Numbered from the stretch's first letter, positions 31,855-40,832 are shown. The stretch is DNA of 51,332 bases from Candidatus Kaiserbacteria bacterium (GCA_016214605.1 JACROD010000018.1:1-51332), one strand, 5' to 3'. A program made the numbers and translations. Notes: generated from the sequence alone by a model not told the origin.

Positions 31855-34080
31855 CTATTTTGCCACCTTTTCTGCTTCGGCAAGCTTGACCGAGAGGAGC
31901 TTGGAGACGCCATCGGAGCTCATGGTCACACCATAGAGCTCGCCGGCGGCGGCCATGGTCGCGCGATTATGCGTGATGACGATGAGCTGGCTGTGTGCGC
32001 CCAAGATGCGGATCATGTCGGCATAGCGTTTGCTGTTGGCCTCATCGAGCGCGGCATCGGTCTCGTCGAGGATGAGGAACGGCGGCGGATTGACCTGCGA
32101 CATGGAGAAGATGAGCGCAATCGAAGTGAGCGCGCGCTCGCCGCCGGAGAGCACTTCGAGTCCGCGGACCTTCTTACGTGGGAGCGACACCGAGATCGAG
32201 AGGCCCGCATAGAGCGATTCTTCTTCGGGTATGGTCTCCCCGAGGTCTTCGTCGTCGAGATCGGCGGGGCCTGCCCCGTGGCGCGCTTCGCGCGCTTTAC
32301 GGGGCGTCTCTACGGTGAGCTTGGCCTCTCCCCCGCCAAAGAGCTTGGAGAAGAATTCGCCGAGTGCGACGTTGATGTGTTTGAGGCCCTCGGTAAAACG
32401 TTGGTCGATCGTCTTTTCGAGCTCGGCAATGATATCGCGCAAGGATGCGGCGGACGTCTCAAGATCAACAAGCTCTTTGGTGAGGAATTCGTCGCGTTGT
32501 TTGGTCTGGTTGAATTCCTTCACGACCGCATCGCTATTTCCTATACCCGCCTCTTCGATCTTGATCTTGAGCCGCTCCATCGCGCGGCGACGCCTCTCTT
32601 GGACCGAGCGATCCTCGCTGAGCGATCCTTGTGGGATCTCGCTACGCTGCCATCCGTGGACGGCCGCGCCAATCAGCGCGATCCCCTCGCGCACTTCTTC
32701 TTCGAATCGCTCGCGCGCGACCGCCACGGCCGCGCGCGAGTTTTGGACCATCGAGAGCTTGCTTTGCGCTTCACGCAATTGCGCTTCAAGCGCGATCACG
32801 TCGCGCTCGGCGACAAATCCCGATTCGCGGGCACGCGACAATTCTTGACGCAACATCTCAAGCTCTGCTGTTGCGGCAGTCTCTTGTTTTTGGATCTGTG
32901 CGAGCTGCGCCGAAAGATCAACAACATGCTGTGTGTGTGCGGTATCAGGTTTGTGCACTTTGTCGGCGAATCCTTCGATGAAGGATCGTATCCTGTCGCG
33001 CACTCGTTCAAGGACCAAGCGCACCTCACTGAGGTCTTCGGTGTCTTCGGCATCATCAAGCGCTTCTTCGATCTCGCGCGCGAAATCACGGGCTGAAGAT
33101 GCGGAAATACTTTCCGTCACCGTGACACTCACTGCTTCGAGTGCACCTTCGGCACGTCCGAGTTCGCGACTCACGCGCTCCCCTTCTTGACGCACCTGTG
33201 CAAGCGCATGCTCCGCACCGCGCAACTTGGATTGGATCTCGCTGACGACAGCGTCGTTGCCGCCCGTACGGCGAGCGCGTGCATCCTCCAGCGCACGGCC
33301 AGCATCGCGGATCTGTGTATCGTACACGCGCGCTTCGTCAAGAAGACGCGCGTCTTCCTGTGTGATCCACGCGTGCTCGCGCGCAAGATAGTCGTTTATC
33401 TGGTGCGCGAGCTCTTCGCGCAGTTCGCGCGCCTTCTCGAGTCTTTCGACCTGCATGCGCAGGAAATGCAGGTGCGGTCCGATCTCGCGGCGCAAAGACT
33501 TGGTCTTGTCGATATTGACCGCCGTCTCTTCGAGCTTGCGCTCGCTCTCGGCCTTTTTGTGTTGGTAGAGCTTGAGACCAAGCGCATCCTCTACCATTTC
33601 GCGCCGCTCCTTGGGGCTGGCATTCAAGATGCGATCGGCTTCGCCTTGCGAAATGATCTGATACCCCGACCCACCGATATTGGCGCCAGCGAGGAGGCGG
33701 ATCACATCCTTAAGGCGGACCTGCGTGCCGTTGAGCAGATACTCATTGGCCCCGTCGCGGTGCACGACGCGTTCGATCATCACCTCGGGAAAATCGATGT
33801 CGAGCAGACGCTTGGAATTATCAAACACAACTTTAACAGAGGCGCGGTTCGCCCGCGCAAGCGCGGGCGAACCGCCCCAAATGAGGTCTTCGCCTTTTTT
33901 GGAGCGGAGCGATTTCATCGACTGCTCGCCAAGCACGAAGCGGAAAGCCTCGGCGACGTTGGACTTGCCGCTACCATTGGGCCCAACGATCGACGCGATC
34001 GAGGAGGTGAACACAAGCTTTTCTTTCTTGCCGAAAGATTTGAAGCCCAAAAGCTCGATTGATTTCAAATACATTGCCAT
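31855..34080 (-). CDS. smc: SMC-family chromosome segregation ATPase, short and apparently hinge-less
   Basis: 741 residues against about 1150-1190 in typical bacterial SMC. The N-terminal head has IVGPNGSGKSN (Walker A, 33-41). Long Arg/Glu/Ala-rich coiled coil runs from about 165 to 560. The C-terminal head has LSGGERALTSIALIF (signature) and FLILDETDAALDEAN (Walker B and D-loop). Between the coils I see no globular hinge of about 150 residues, only a short break around TVTESISASSARDF. Two palindromes (33844-33875 and 32273-32305) are read through in frame. The ATG lies 7 nt after TACAAT (leaderless). Confidence 0.88.
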   Translation of the reverse strand: MAMYLKSIELLGFKSFGKKEKLVFTSSIASIVGPNGSGKSNVAEAFRFVLGEQSMKSLRSKKGEDLIWGGSPALARANRASVKVVFDNSKRLLDIDFPEVMIERVVHRDGANEYLLNGTQVRLKDVIRLLAGANIGGSGYQIISQGEADRILNASPKERREMVEDALGLKLYQHKKAESERKLEETAVNIDKTKSLRREIGPHLHFLRMQVERLEKARELREELAHQINDYLAREHAWITQEDARLLDEARVYDTQIRDAGRALEDARARRTGGNDAVVSEIQSKLRGAEHALAQVRQEGERVSRELGRAEGALEAVSVTVTESISASSARDFAREIEEALDDAEDTEDLSEVRLVLERVRDRIRSFIEGFADKVHKPDTAHTQHVVDLSAQLAQIQKQETAATAELEMLRQELSRARESGFVAERDVIALEAQLREAQSKLSMVQNSRAAVAVARERFEEEVREGIALIGAAVHGWQRSEIPQGSLSEDRSVQERRRRAMERLKIKIEEAGIGNSDAVVKEFNQTKQRDEFLTKELVDLETSAASLRDIIAELEKTIDQRFTEGLKHINVALGEFFSKLFGGGEAKLTVETPRKAREARHGAGPADLDDEDLGETIPEEESLYAGLSISVSLPRKKVRGLEVLSGGERALTSIALIFSMSQVNPPPFLILDETDAALDEANSKRYADMIRILGAHSQLIVITHNRATMAAAGELYGVTMSSDGVSKLLSVKLAEAEKVAK
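32273..32305. repeat. In-frame palindrome P3 in the SMC gene
   Basis: GCCCCGT-g-GCGCGC-ttc-GCGCGC-ttt-ACGGGGC. It encodes the segment PRKAREARHGAG shortly before the C-terminal head. Same architecture as P4 at 31814-31849, in inverted orientation. Confidence 0.8.
33844..33875. repeat. In-frame palindrome P2 in the SMC gene
   Basis: GCGGTTCGCCCGCGC-AA-GCGCGGGCGAACCGC, 15 perfect base pairs. It encodes GGSPALARANR in the N-terminal head. It shares GCGGGCGA with P1 at 27812. Confidence 0.85.
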
Positions 34081-34122
34081 TGCGCTTATTGTATCAAAAA
34101 AATGAGGTGCCTGAGACGGACC

Positions 34123-34151
34123 TGGACATACGTGGCTTATTGGTGTCTAAT
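34123..34151 (+). promoter_or_regulatory. Promoter of the 85-residue hypothetical gene
   Basis: TGGACA (34123-34128), a 17-nt spacer, TCTAAT (34146-34151). Confidence 0.6.
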
Positions 34152-34195
34152 GGCGACGGAAGTTGAACACCCATGTCTTTTCCTTGGAGAGGGTC

Positions 34196-34453
34196 ATGAA
34201 AGAGGCGTATGCACAGCTGAGCATCGGACAGGCGCAAGATGCGATCCACACCATCATCCTCGAGGTCTACAAGGGGCCCAACCCGAGCAAAGAAAAGGTG
34301 AACGCCGCCCTTATGAATAGGTTTGGGATCAGGCTCCTCGAAAACGGATTCAGGGTCACTAAGATCGATAGGGGCAACGGAGATTTCGAAGTGCGGTGCA
34401 TTTTTAAAGCTCCTGCTCCTGATGGAAAGAGTTTTCTCGGGATATGGGTCTGA
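34196..34453 (+). CDS. Hypothetical protein, 85 residues
   Basis: Not recognised. The ATG at 34196 is chosen because TTGGAGAGGG precedes it. It is soluble, with an N-terminal helical half (MKEAYAQLSIGQAQDAIHTIIL) and a beta-rich C-terminal half (FRVTKIDRGNGDFEVRCIF). Monocistronic with a canonical promoter and a shared downstream terminator. Confidence 0.65.
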   Translation: MKEAYAQLSIGQAQDAIHTIILEVYKGPNPSKEKVNAALMNRFGIRLLENGFRVTKIDRGNGDFEVRCIFKAPAPDGKSFLGIWV

Positions 34454-34470
34454 GGACCGCGCACAGAAAG

Positions 34471-34498
34471 AGCCGCCGTGTCTGCAGACGCGGCGGCT
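34471..34498. terminator. Bidirectional terminator-like hairpin between convergent genes
   Basis: AGCCGCCG-tgTCTGCAGAcg-CGGCGGCT lies between convergent genes ending at 34453 and 34523. The T-tracts on either side are weak (ATCTTTCTCC; CTTTCTGTGC). Confidence 0.65.
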
Positions 34499-34522
34499 GA
34501 ATCTTTCTCCAAGAACAAAGCT

Positions 34523-34819
34523 CTACGCCACCAACCCCTTGGTCACGCACATCGACACAAAATCGATGAAAGCATCTTTCTGTGTCAGATCTTTGTGTAT
34601 TGCGTGATAACGCAAGAAGGCGTTCCAGATCGTCGACGCATCATCAGGAGTCTTGCTGAGAAAAGCTTCCATTTCCTCATCGCTGAAGAGCCGCTTTTCA
34701 GCCCACTCCCTCCATAGAGACGCACGAAGCTGGGGGATGTCGTTCGTACGTTCCCACACCCGCGTCGCGAGATTCTTGATGCTTAGATGTGCGGCAACCC
34801 TTTCTATAAATACCTCCAT
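34523..34819 (-). CDS. Hypothetical protein, 98 residues
   Basis: Not recognised. Helical, with Trp-rich segments (TRVWERTNDIP, SLWREWAEKRLF and STIWNAFLRYH). The start is supported by AGGAAAGG upstream and a TTGACT-N16-TATAAA promoter. It has the same monocistronic Shine-Dalgarno type as its convergent neighbour. Confidence 0.65.
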   Translation of the reverse strand: MEVFIERVAAHLSIKNLATRVWERTNDIPQLRASLWREWAEKRLFSDEEMEAFLSKTPDDASTIWNAFLRYHAIHKDLTQKDAFIDFVSMCVTKGLVA

Positions 34820-34865
34820 GGGTCTACCCTTTCCTGTTTCCTGTTTTTAACCGTATCTCGCCCCA

Positions 34866-34893
34866 TTTATACATGCGACTCATGAGGAGTCAA
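34866..34893 (-). promoter_or_regulatory. Promoter of the 98-residue hypothetical gene
   Basis: Minus strand TTGACT, a 16-nt spacer, TATAAA. A CTCATGAG palindrome sits in the spacer. Confidence 0.7.
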
Positions 34894-34920
34894 TGAAGTA
34901 TTCACCACGGGTGGAAAAAA

Positions 34921-35376
34921 TTATCGAACGATTTCAATCGGCGTCGTGCGCGGAATAGCGGATTCGGTCGTCGTTGCGATCACGTGCACACGGCCGTTTA
35001 CGTCTTGATATATAGAGTATCCCGTATTGGTTCCCGACCCCGCGATCGGATCGAATGGCAGCGCGGACAAATACATTGGAACGAGGCAGCCGAGTTCTCC
35101 GGAGGATGATCCAGAGGTCGTCATGATCGTCGTGGTACTTGGCGGCAATGCATTGCATCCACCAACTGCAAAGACTCCTTTGTTGTCGACCATTTTCTGA
35201 CCGACGGCATTGAGTATCGTCTGAATGTCGCTTTGTCGTTGCGCATCGCGCGCTTGTGCGAATTGTCGAGCAGGATTAATGGCCACCAGGACGATCCCCG
35301 CAAGGATCGCGATCAGACCGATCACGATTAATATTTCAATAAGAGTAAAACCCGCGCTTGGTTGTTTTGATATCAT
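34921..35376 (-). CDS. Type IV pilin-like prepilin (major pilin candidate)
   Basis: 151 residues from the ATG at 35376, which lies 7 nt after TATAAA (leaderless). The prepilin signal is PSAG^FTLIEILIVIGLIAILAGI with Glu at +5, followed by the hydrophobic helix and a DAQRQSDIQTI segment. GSSSGELGCLVPMYLSALP, with VGGCNALPP upstream, suggests a C-terminal disulphide loop. Processed by PilD and assembled by the PilB/PilC machinery encoded upstream. Separated from the main pilus operon by a 223-bp gap with its own promoter. Confidence 0.88.
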   Translation of the reverse strand: MISKQPSAGFTLIEILIVIGLIAILAGIVLVAINPARQFAQARDAQRQSDIQTILNAVGQKMVDNKGVFAVGGCNALPPSTTTIMTTSGSSSGELGCLVPMYLSALPFDPIAGSGTNTGYSIYQDVNGRVHVIATTTESAIPRTTPIEIVR

Positions 35377-35599
35377 GCGCGCATTTATAGCATACTCATC
35401 TACCCAAGGCGAGTTTCTGATAATCAAGAACCTCGGTACAAAGCACCGAGGTATGAATGCGGGTGCGATGAGGGGTTAAAAGACCGATGCAAAGCACTGA
35501 GGTATGGGGAATACAATCACCCGACATCATTATCTCCCACATACATGTATTCTATGCTATAGCATAAGATACGTGTATACGGGAACAAACAGCAAAATG
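35377..35599. other. Gap with pilin promoter, direct repeats and hairpins
   Basis: No gene seen. It holds CAAAGCACCGAGGTATG (35439-35455) and its near copy CAAAGCACTGAGGTATG (35490-35506), 51 nt apart; the hairpin CCTCGGT/ACCGAGG (35431-35451), which probably ends the upstream pilus operon; and the palindrome TATGCTATAGCATA (about 35553-35566). Confidence 0.55.
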
Positions 35600-36058
35600 C
35601 TATGGGACGATACACGTCGGTCCGGAATACACGCTTACCTCGCTCCAGCTGGTCACCAAAAAATTCTCGGTGGTGAGGGATCCTTTGACCTGCACGTTCG
35701 AGTATGCGCCATTGATCACCGCACGCGTAGTGATCGAATATTCACTGCCCCTCAAAACGACCGAACAGATCTTGCATACTCTTTCGGCTCTCGGCGTACC
35801 GCAGATATCGGACGCGCTTATGCATTCACCGCCGGAAGCAGGTACGTAGTCGGCATCCTGTGCGATCTTCAATATCGCCATATTCGCGCAAGTCTCGGCG
35901 AGGTCCAGACTCGCCCGCTTGCTCTCAGTATCAAACGTATCAAACCGATCGAAGAACGACGCGATACCGAGCGTGAATATGAGCATCAGTAAGATCGCCG
36001 AAATGACGATGACAGACATGAGAGCGACAAACCCGCGCTGTGATGATCGGTCGTTCAT
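35600..36058 (-). CDS. PilX-like minor pilin/pilus assembly protein
   Basis: 152 residues. The N-terminus MNDRSSQRGFVALMSVIVISAILLMLIFTLG resembles PilX proteins: RG^F-V-A-L, a hydrophobic helix and no Glu5. Four Cys in the C-terminal half (GECISASDICG, VCKICSVV). Last gene of the pilus operon; starts 2 bp after the preceding prepilin stop. Confidence 0.75.
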   Translation of the reverse strand: MNDRSSQRGFVALMSVIVISAILLMLIFTLGIASFFDRFDTFDTESKRASLDLAETCANMAILKIAQDADYVPASGGECISASDICGTPRAERVCKICSVVLRGSEYSITTRAVINGAYSNVQVKGSLTTENFLVTSWSEVSVYSGPTCIVP

Positions 36059-36060
36059 GT

Positions 36061-36546
36061 TTACTTCCGTATATAGCGCGTCGTCGACGCCGACTGCGTA
36101 ATGTTCATTCCATTGGAGATCTTCGTGCTTGCCGTTATATGCATCTCGACACCCTCAACACCCGATCCCACACCGACGCGCACGAACGAAAGATCCCCGA
36201 CCGTCACGTTCGTATTGTTCAGTCTATCGGCGTTGATGTACACGTCACTACCCGTGGTACTGACGGTCAGATGGGTCGAATCGTATCGAGTGATCGCCAG
36301 AGTATGCTTGGAAAGATCCACGCCTGAAGCGCCGTCTAAAGCCCACGCGATCTTTGCCAGAATAAACTTCTCTTCTTCCTGCAACATCGCCTTGGTCTGG
36401 TTGCGGTCGACCGACTCCAGTAGCACATACGCGGCGGATACAAGGCCGCCGATGATGAGTGTAAAAAGTCCGATATAAACGAGAGTCTCAATCAGGGTAA
36501 ATCCTGCCCGCGAGCACATGCTGTTATGTTGTGTATTCATAGTCAT
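36061..36546 (-). CDS. Prepilin, PulJ/PilW-like minor pilin
   Basis: 161 residues from the ATG at 36546 (2 nt after the upstream stop). The signal SRAG^FTLIETLVYIGLFTLIIGG has Glu at +5. The C-terminal domain is beta-rich. The clustering suggests a minor pilin that primes pilus assembly. Confidence 0.82.
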   Translation of the reverse strand: MTMNTQHNSMCSRAGFTLIETLVYIGLFTLIIGGLVSAAYVLLESVDRNQTKAMLQEEEKFILAKIAWALDGASGVDLSKHTLAITRYDSTHLTVSTTGSDVYINADRLNNTNVTVGDLSFVRVGVGSGVEGVEMHITASTKISNGMNITQSASTTRYIRK

Positions 36547-36548
36547 GA

Positions 36549-37985
36549 TCAATAAAATATACGGAGTGCATCGTCGGTTCTACTTGCAATGTAAACCCTG
36601 TTATTGCTGTATCGAATGCCGTTTGCAACCGGACCAGGAACATCGGAGACCGTATGTGCACCTGTAAGCGCATCGGGATCCGAATCATACACCTGGAACC
36701 CTTGGTGTGCCTTGGTCGTGGAGAGAAAGGCGAAGCGTCCGCTCACGGCGAGCCCGATCACTCCTGCACCAATATTTTGCTGGCCGATCATACGCAGACC
36801 GTTCCATGGCGTCTTGGCATCAAAGACGAAGAGTTCCGATGCGCCACCGGAGAGCCTCCCTAGGTACAAGTCATCTCCGCGCAGATACACGCTTGCACCA
36901 TCCTGATTTCCCGGTACATTCTGATCCGCGAAGATGATCTCCGCGATCGCCGCAGGATTCGTGATATCGAGTACCGTAAGCTCTGCTGCATTCTTGTCGG
37001 TCGCGAGATATGCATAGTAATGATCCGATCCGGCATACAACTTCTTGGTGATGACCATACTTTCCACCGTCCTATTGATCGCATACCCATTACCGAGTTC
37101 AACGGGTGCAGATGGTGTCGATACGTCGAAAATGTGAAACTCGCTGCCGGCGGTCTCGCGCGTCGTGATATACAACCGTGTATCGTAATAGTACACGCGA
37201 AATCCTTCCGGGAATGAACCGCTGACATTTGCCAAGGTGCTTGAAGCAACAAGAACAGGGTCATTAATGTCGGTCACATCTATGACACGAAGTTGTTTGG
37301 TCGAAGAATTCGCTGCGACAAATGCATATACAGAACCATTGATCCTAGCGACACGAATATCATTGAGTTGGACTCCGGCGTCAAAAGTCCCCGTGTTTAC
37401 AAAGAGTCCGCTGTTTTGTCCGAGCGTGGCATATGTCGTACTCGCAATAAATAGATAGGGCGCATGATCTCCGGTCATGTACACCGATCCTTGAAACACA
37501 TCGATCCCCGTCGGCTTGCCAGTGTCAAAATTACTCGAAGCGAACAATGCAGGCGGATCCCATTCGCCTATCGGCGGCGACATATCGCATCCGCCGCCAA
37601 GAGCAAACATCTGCGGCACATCGACAACAGTGGTCGTAGCGTCAACACTCAGCATGCGCCCATACGCACCCGCCCACGATACACTGACAGTGACGACTTC
37701 ACTGCACTGCGCCGCATAAGCGACGGGAGTGGCAACCCTCTTCTGATAGCAAAATCCGTCTCTACACTCGATCGCGGTACTTGACGCATTCGCAGGATAC
37801 TCCCCGCGTGATTCAGCATTGATTTGTTCGGTCAGATCCTGCGATTGACGCATGGCTTCGGCGCCAATCTCACTATCACTGATCGTCAAACCAAATCCGC
37901 CGGAAGCCGAGACCGCACCACTGATCACCATGACCGCAAGCGCCATCGCGATGAGAACTTCAATGATAGAAAGACCGCGATTCAT
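36549..37985 (-). CDS. Prepilin fused to an LVIVD-type beta-propeller
   Basis: 478 residues. It starts MNRGLSIIEVLIAMALAVMVISG, a prepilin signal with Glu at +5 after the Gly. After a pilin-like region up to about residue 155 come five or six repeats of about 45 residues built on LRVIDVTDINDPVLVAS, FHIFDVSTPSAPVELG, LTVLDITNPAAIAEI and FQVYDSDPDALTGAH. These are the LVIVD beta-propeller pattern of surface proteins. It may be a tip or minor pilin presenting a propeller for adhesion. It abuts the next prepilin gene. Confidence 0.85.
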   Translation of the reverse strand: MNRGLSIIEVLIAMALAVMVISGAVSASGGFGLTISDSEIGAEAMRQSQDLTEQINAESRGEYPANASSTAIECRDGFCYQKRVATPVAYAAQCSEVVTVSVSWAGAYGRMLSVDATTTVVDVPQMFALGGGCDMSPPIGEWDPPALFASSNFDTGKPTGIDVFQGSVYMTGDHAPYLFIASTTYATLGQNSGLFVNTGTFDAGVQLNDIRVARINGSVYAFVAANSSTKQLRVIDVTDINDPVLVASSTLANVSGSFPEGFRVYYYDTRLYITTRETAGSEFHIFDVSTPSAPVELGNGYAINRTVESMVITKKLYAGSDHYYAYLATDKNAAELTVLDITNPAAIAEIIFADQNVPGNQDGASVYLRGDDLYLGRLSGGASELFVFDAKTPWNGLRMIGQQNIGAGVIGLAVSGRFAFLSTTKAHQGFQVYDSDPDALTGAHTVSDVPGPVANGIRYSNNRVYIASRTDDALRIFY

Positions 37986-37986
37986 A

Positions 37987-38493
37987 TCAGTGTGTCCAAG
38001 CGATCTGCCCGGCCACACTCACGGTGATCGTCGATATGTGCCCCGCCTGATCGTCCAAAACGACTGTCGTAAACGAACTTGATCCCGATAATTGCGAGAA
38101 GACGAACTCCGACGCGCCGCTTGTGGTAGCGACATCCAATTTGAAAACCGAATCAGCACTGGGATCACGCGTCGAATACGCAGGACCTTGAAAGAGAGTA
38201 ATCGTATTATCGGATAATATCTTAACACCGTGCGACGTACCGTCCGTACAATTCCCGCCGATACATATGTTGTTCATCGCTTCGGCGCGAGCACGCTGAA
38301 GCACCGCGACAAACGTATTGCGATCTGCGTGAAAACTCGATCCATGGAAAGATGCCATGCTCGCAAAAAGCGCCGATCCGCCGAGCAAAACGACTATTCC
38401 CACGACGATGAGTACCTCAAATATCGTGAATCCGGCACTTTTTGAAACGCCTTTTTTCGAAGAACTATGCGCGAATCTTTTGCGATATTTCAT
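37987..38493 (-). CDS. Prepilin, GspH/FimT-like
   Basis: 168 residues from the ATG at 38493; the upstream extension overlaps pilC and is rejected. The signal KSAG^FTIFEVLIVVGIVVLLGG has Glu at +5. FVAVLQRARAEAMNN matches the GspH/FimT helix. CIGGNC may form a disulphide. The stop of pilC lies 1 nt before the start. Confidence 0.82.
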   Translation of the reverse strand: MKYRKRFAHSSSKKGVSKSAGFTIFEVLIVVGIVVLLGGSALFASMASFHGSSFHADRNTFVAVLQRARAEAMNNICIGGNCTDGTSHGVKILSDNTITLFQGPAYSTRDPSADSVFKLDVATTSGASEFVFSQLSGSSSFTTVVLDDQAGHISTITVSVAGQIAWTH

Positions 38494-38494
38494 A

Positions 38495-39568
38495 TCAGCG
38501 CGGACCGAGGCTTTGCGTGATCGAGTAGATCGGAGTAATGATCGATACCGCAATAAAACCGACAATGAGACCCATAACGATCATGAGCACCGGCTCAAGG
38601 AGCGTCGTGAGGTTTTTGGTCAGTTCACTGATCTCCTCTTCATAGATCTCCGCACTGTATTCAAACGCATCACTCAGGCTTCCTGTCGACTCCCCTATGA
38701 CGATCATTTGCACGAACATTTCTGGAAAGAGCCTCGGGCTCTGCCTGAAATACTGGGATATGTCTTGTCCTTGAATGACGCGGTCGCGCGCTACAACAAG
38801 CGCACGTCGATATGCAAGATCACGCGTCGAAGCGGCAGCTAGGTCGAGTGCAGCAACGATGCGGACGTCGCTCCTCAAAAGAAGCGCCATTGTGCGTGAA
38901 ATATTCGCGAGATTATAGTAGCGCGAAAGCGCGCCAAACAGCGGTATATGCAAAAGAAGGTGATCAAACCAGTAACGAACATTCGGTATACGCATGAGAA
39001 AGATGAGACAAAACACGAACGCAGCAACACCGAAGAAAAGCAACACGCCCCATGCGCTCAAGAAATTCGAGATAGTGATGAGTACGCGCGTCGAGAGCGG
39101 CAAGGTCGTTTTTACACTCGCGAAGATCGGGATGATCTTGGGAAAGATATAGATCGTAAGCATGGTGACGATGCCGATCGTTGCGACCACAATGACCGCC
39201 GGATACACGAGAGCGCCAACGACTTTGCGCCGCAATGCCTGCTTTCGCTTCATATCTTCGGCAAGGTATTCGAGATTCTCCCGCAGAGTACCCGACGCTT
39301 CTCCGACGCGAATGATATTGACGCAGAATTCGCCGAAGTGTCGCTCGAATCGAGCCAATCCGCTCGAAAGCGATTGACCATTGGAGACATCGGCGATCAA
39401 ACTCTTATAGATATATGTTGAGGAGCGCGTACGAGATTCGTCACCGAGCATACGGAGCGCCTCCATCAAAGGGATCCCCGAACGCATGATCATCCCAAGC
39501 CGCTTCATAAAAAGAATACGATCCTGCAGACGGAAGCGCACAAATATCGGCTGTTTTATTCTATTCAT
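38495..39568 (-). CDS. pilC: Type IV pilus inner-membrane platform protein PilC
   Basis: 357 residues with two T2SSF domains and membrane segments around 130-220 and 330-350. FMKRLGMIMRSGIPLMEALRML and MALLLRSDVRIVAALDLAA are the paired family motifs, and MIVIGESTGSLSDAFEYSAE is the conserved second-domain helix. It anchors the PilB motor. It overlaps pilB by 8 nt. Confidence 0.93.
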   Translation of the reverse strand: MNRIKQPIFVRFRLQDRILFMKRLGMIMRSGIPLMEALRMLGDESRTRSSTYIYKSLIADVSNGQSLSSGLARFERHFGEFCVNIIRVGEASGTLRENLEYLAEDMKRKQALRRKVVGALVYPAVIVVATIGIVTMLTIYIFPKIIPIFASVKTTLPLSTRVLITISNFLSAWGVLLFFGVAAFVFCLIFLMRIPNVRYWFDHLLLHIPLFGALSRYYNLANISRTMALLLRSDVRIVAALDLAAASTRDLAYRRALVVARDRVIQGQDISQYFRQSPRLFPEMFVQMIVIGESTGSLSDAFEYSAEIYEEEISELTKNLTTLLEPVLMIVMGLIVGFIAVSIITPIYSITQSLGPR

Positions 39569-40832
39569 AACGCATGCGTAGCACTTCTTCTATCGTAGTG
39601 ACCCCTTGCGCCGCCTTGCAAAAACCATCGACGATCATCGGCATCATTCCGTTTTTGATCGCCCGCGACTGTATTTCGCCCGCGGAAGCTTTGCTCAAAA
39701 TCGCATCGCGGATCGTTGTGTCGATCTCAAGCACTTCATGTATGCCTGCACGACCCCGATAGCCGGTACCATTGCATGTGACACATCCCGCTCCGACGTA
39801 AAAGGTCCCGTGCTCGAAAAGCAGCTCCGACGGTATGATCTCGCTGAGACTTCGGCGTTCGAGCTCGGAGAGCGGACGCGTCTTTTTGCATTGTTTGCAA
39901 ATACGGCGCACCAGACGTTGGCCGATCGCGATACTGACCGTCGATGCGATGAGATATGGCTCGATCTTCATGTCGAGCAAGCGCGGCAACGTGGTCGACG
40001 CGTTGTTGGTGTGAAGCGTCGAGAGAATAAGGTGGCCGGTAAGCGCCGTATTGACCGCGATCCCCGCCGTCTCCTTATCGCGGATCTCTCCCACCATGAC
40101 GATATTGGGATCTTGGCGCAGTACGCTGCGCAGTCCATTGCCAAAAGTGAGTCCAGTGCGATCATTTACTTGTATCTGGTTGACCCCTTCGAGCGAATAT
40201 TCGATTGGATCTTCGATCGTAATGATCGAAACATCAGGCTGATTGAGCATCTTGACCAAGGTGTAGAGCGTCGTAGTCTTGCCGCTGCCCGTCGGGCCGG
40301 TCGCGAGGATCATGCCGTACGGTTTGCGCGCCGCCTTCAATATCTTTGCGCTATTGTCCGGCGTGAAGCCGAGCTTTTCGAGTGTAAACTCTTCAGCCTG
40401 ATCTGAGAGCAGGCGCATAACGACATTCTCACCATGATACGTCGGTATGATCGAGACGCGTACATTAAGTGAAGGTCCGGCACCTGACACTGCTCGAAAG
40501 CGACCATCTTGTGCCGCCTGATGTTCGTCGGTACGCAACCCCGAAAGCACCTTGATACGCGAGATGATCTCGGCATGGACAGAGAGCGGCAATATCTGCG
40601 ATTCCTGCAAAGATCCGTCGATCCGCAACCGAACCACCACTCCCCCTGGCCGCGGATCAAGGTGTATGTCAGAGGCTCGCGCGACACAGGCCGATTCGAT
40701 CAGATCGTCCACCAGACGCACCACAGATCCTTCAATTCCCTTGGACGCCTCACGCGTCACGCCTGACCCATCCCTCACTACAGCAGTGGACGCCCTTTTT
40801 GATCTAAAAGGATGGAGACCCCTTATTTTCAT
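39561..40832 (-). CDS. pilB: Type IV pilus assembly ATPase PilB (short form)
   Basis: 423 residues from the ATG at 40832, which lies 7 nt after TATGAT (leaderless). GPTGSGKTTTLY is Walker A, TIEDPIEY the Asp box, LRQDPNIVMVGEIRD Walker B, HLILSTLHTNNA the His box. The zinc site is CKQCKK...CVTCNGTGYRGR. It lacks the N-terminal MshEN/T2SSE_N domain of about 150 residues found in typical PilB of about 560. First gene of the pilus operon. Confidence 0.93.
   Translation of the reverse strand: MKIRGLHPFRSKRASTAVVRDGSGVTREASKGIEGSVVRLVDDLIESACVARASDIHLDPRPGGVVVRLRIDGSLQESQILPLSVHAEIISRIKVLSGLRTDEHQAAQDGRFRAVSGAGPSLNVRVSIIPTYHGENVVMRLLSDQAEEFTLEKLGFTPDNSAKILKAARKPYGMILATGPTGSGKTTTLYTLVKMLNQPDVSIITIEDPIEYSLEGVNQIQVNDRTGLTFGNGLRSVLRQDPNIVMVGEIRDKETAGIAVNTALTGHLILSTLHTNNASTTLPRLLDMKIEPYLIASTVSIAIGQRLVRRICKQCKKTRPLSELERRSLSEIIPSELLFEHGTFYVGAGCVTCNGTGYRGRAGIHEVLEIDTTIRDAILSKASAGEIQSRAIKNGMMPMIVDGFCKAAQGVTTIEEVLRMRYE

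Noticed and set aside
31807-33096. Long plus-strand ORF opposite smc
   Set aside because: A shadow of the smc coding strand with its codon bias; no start signals.
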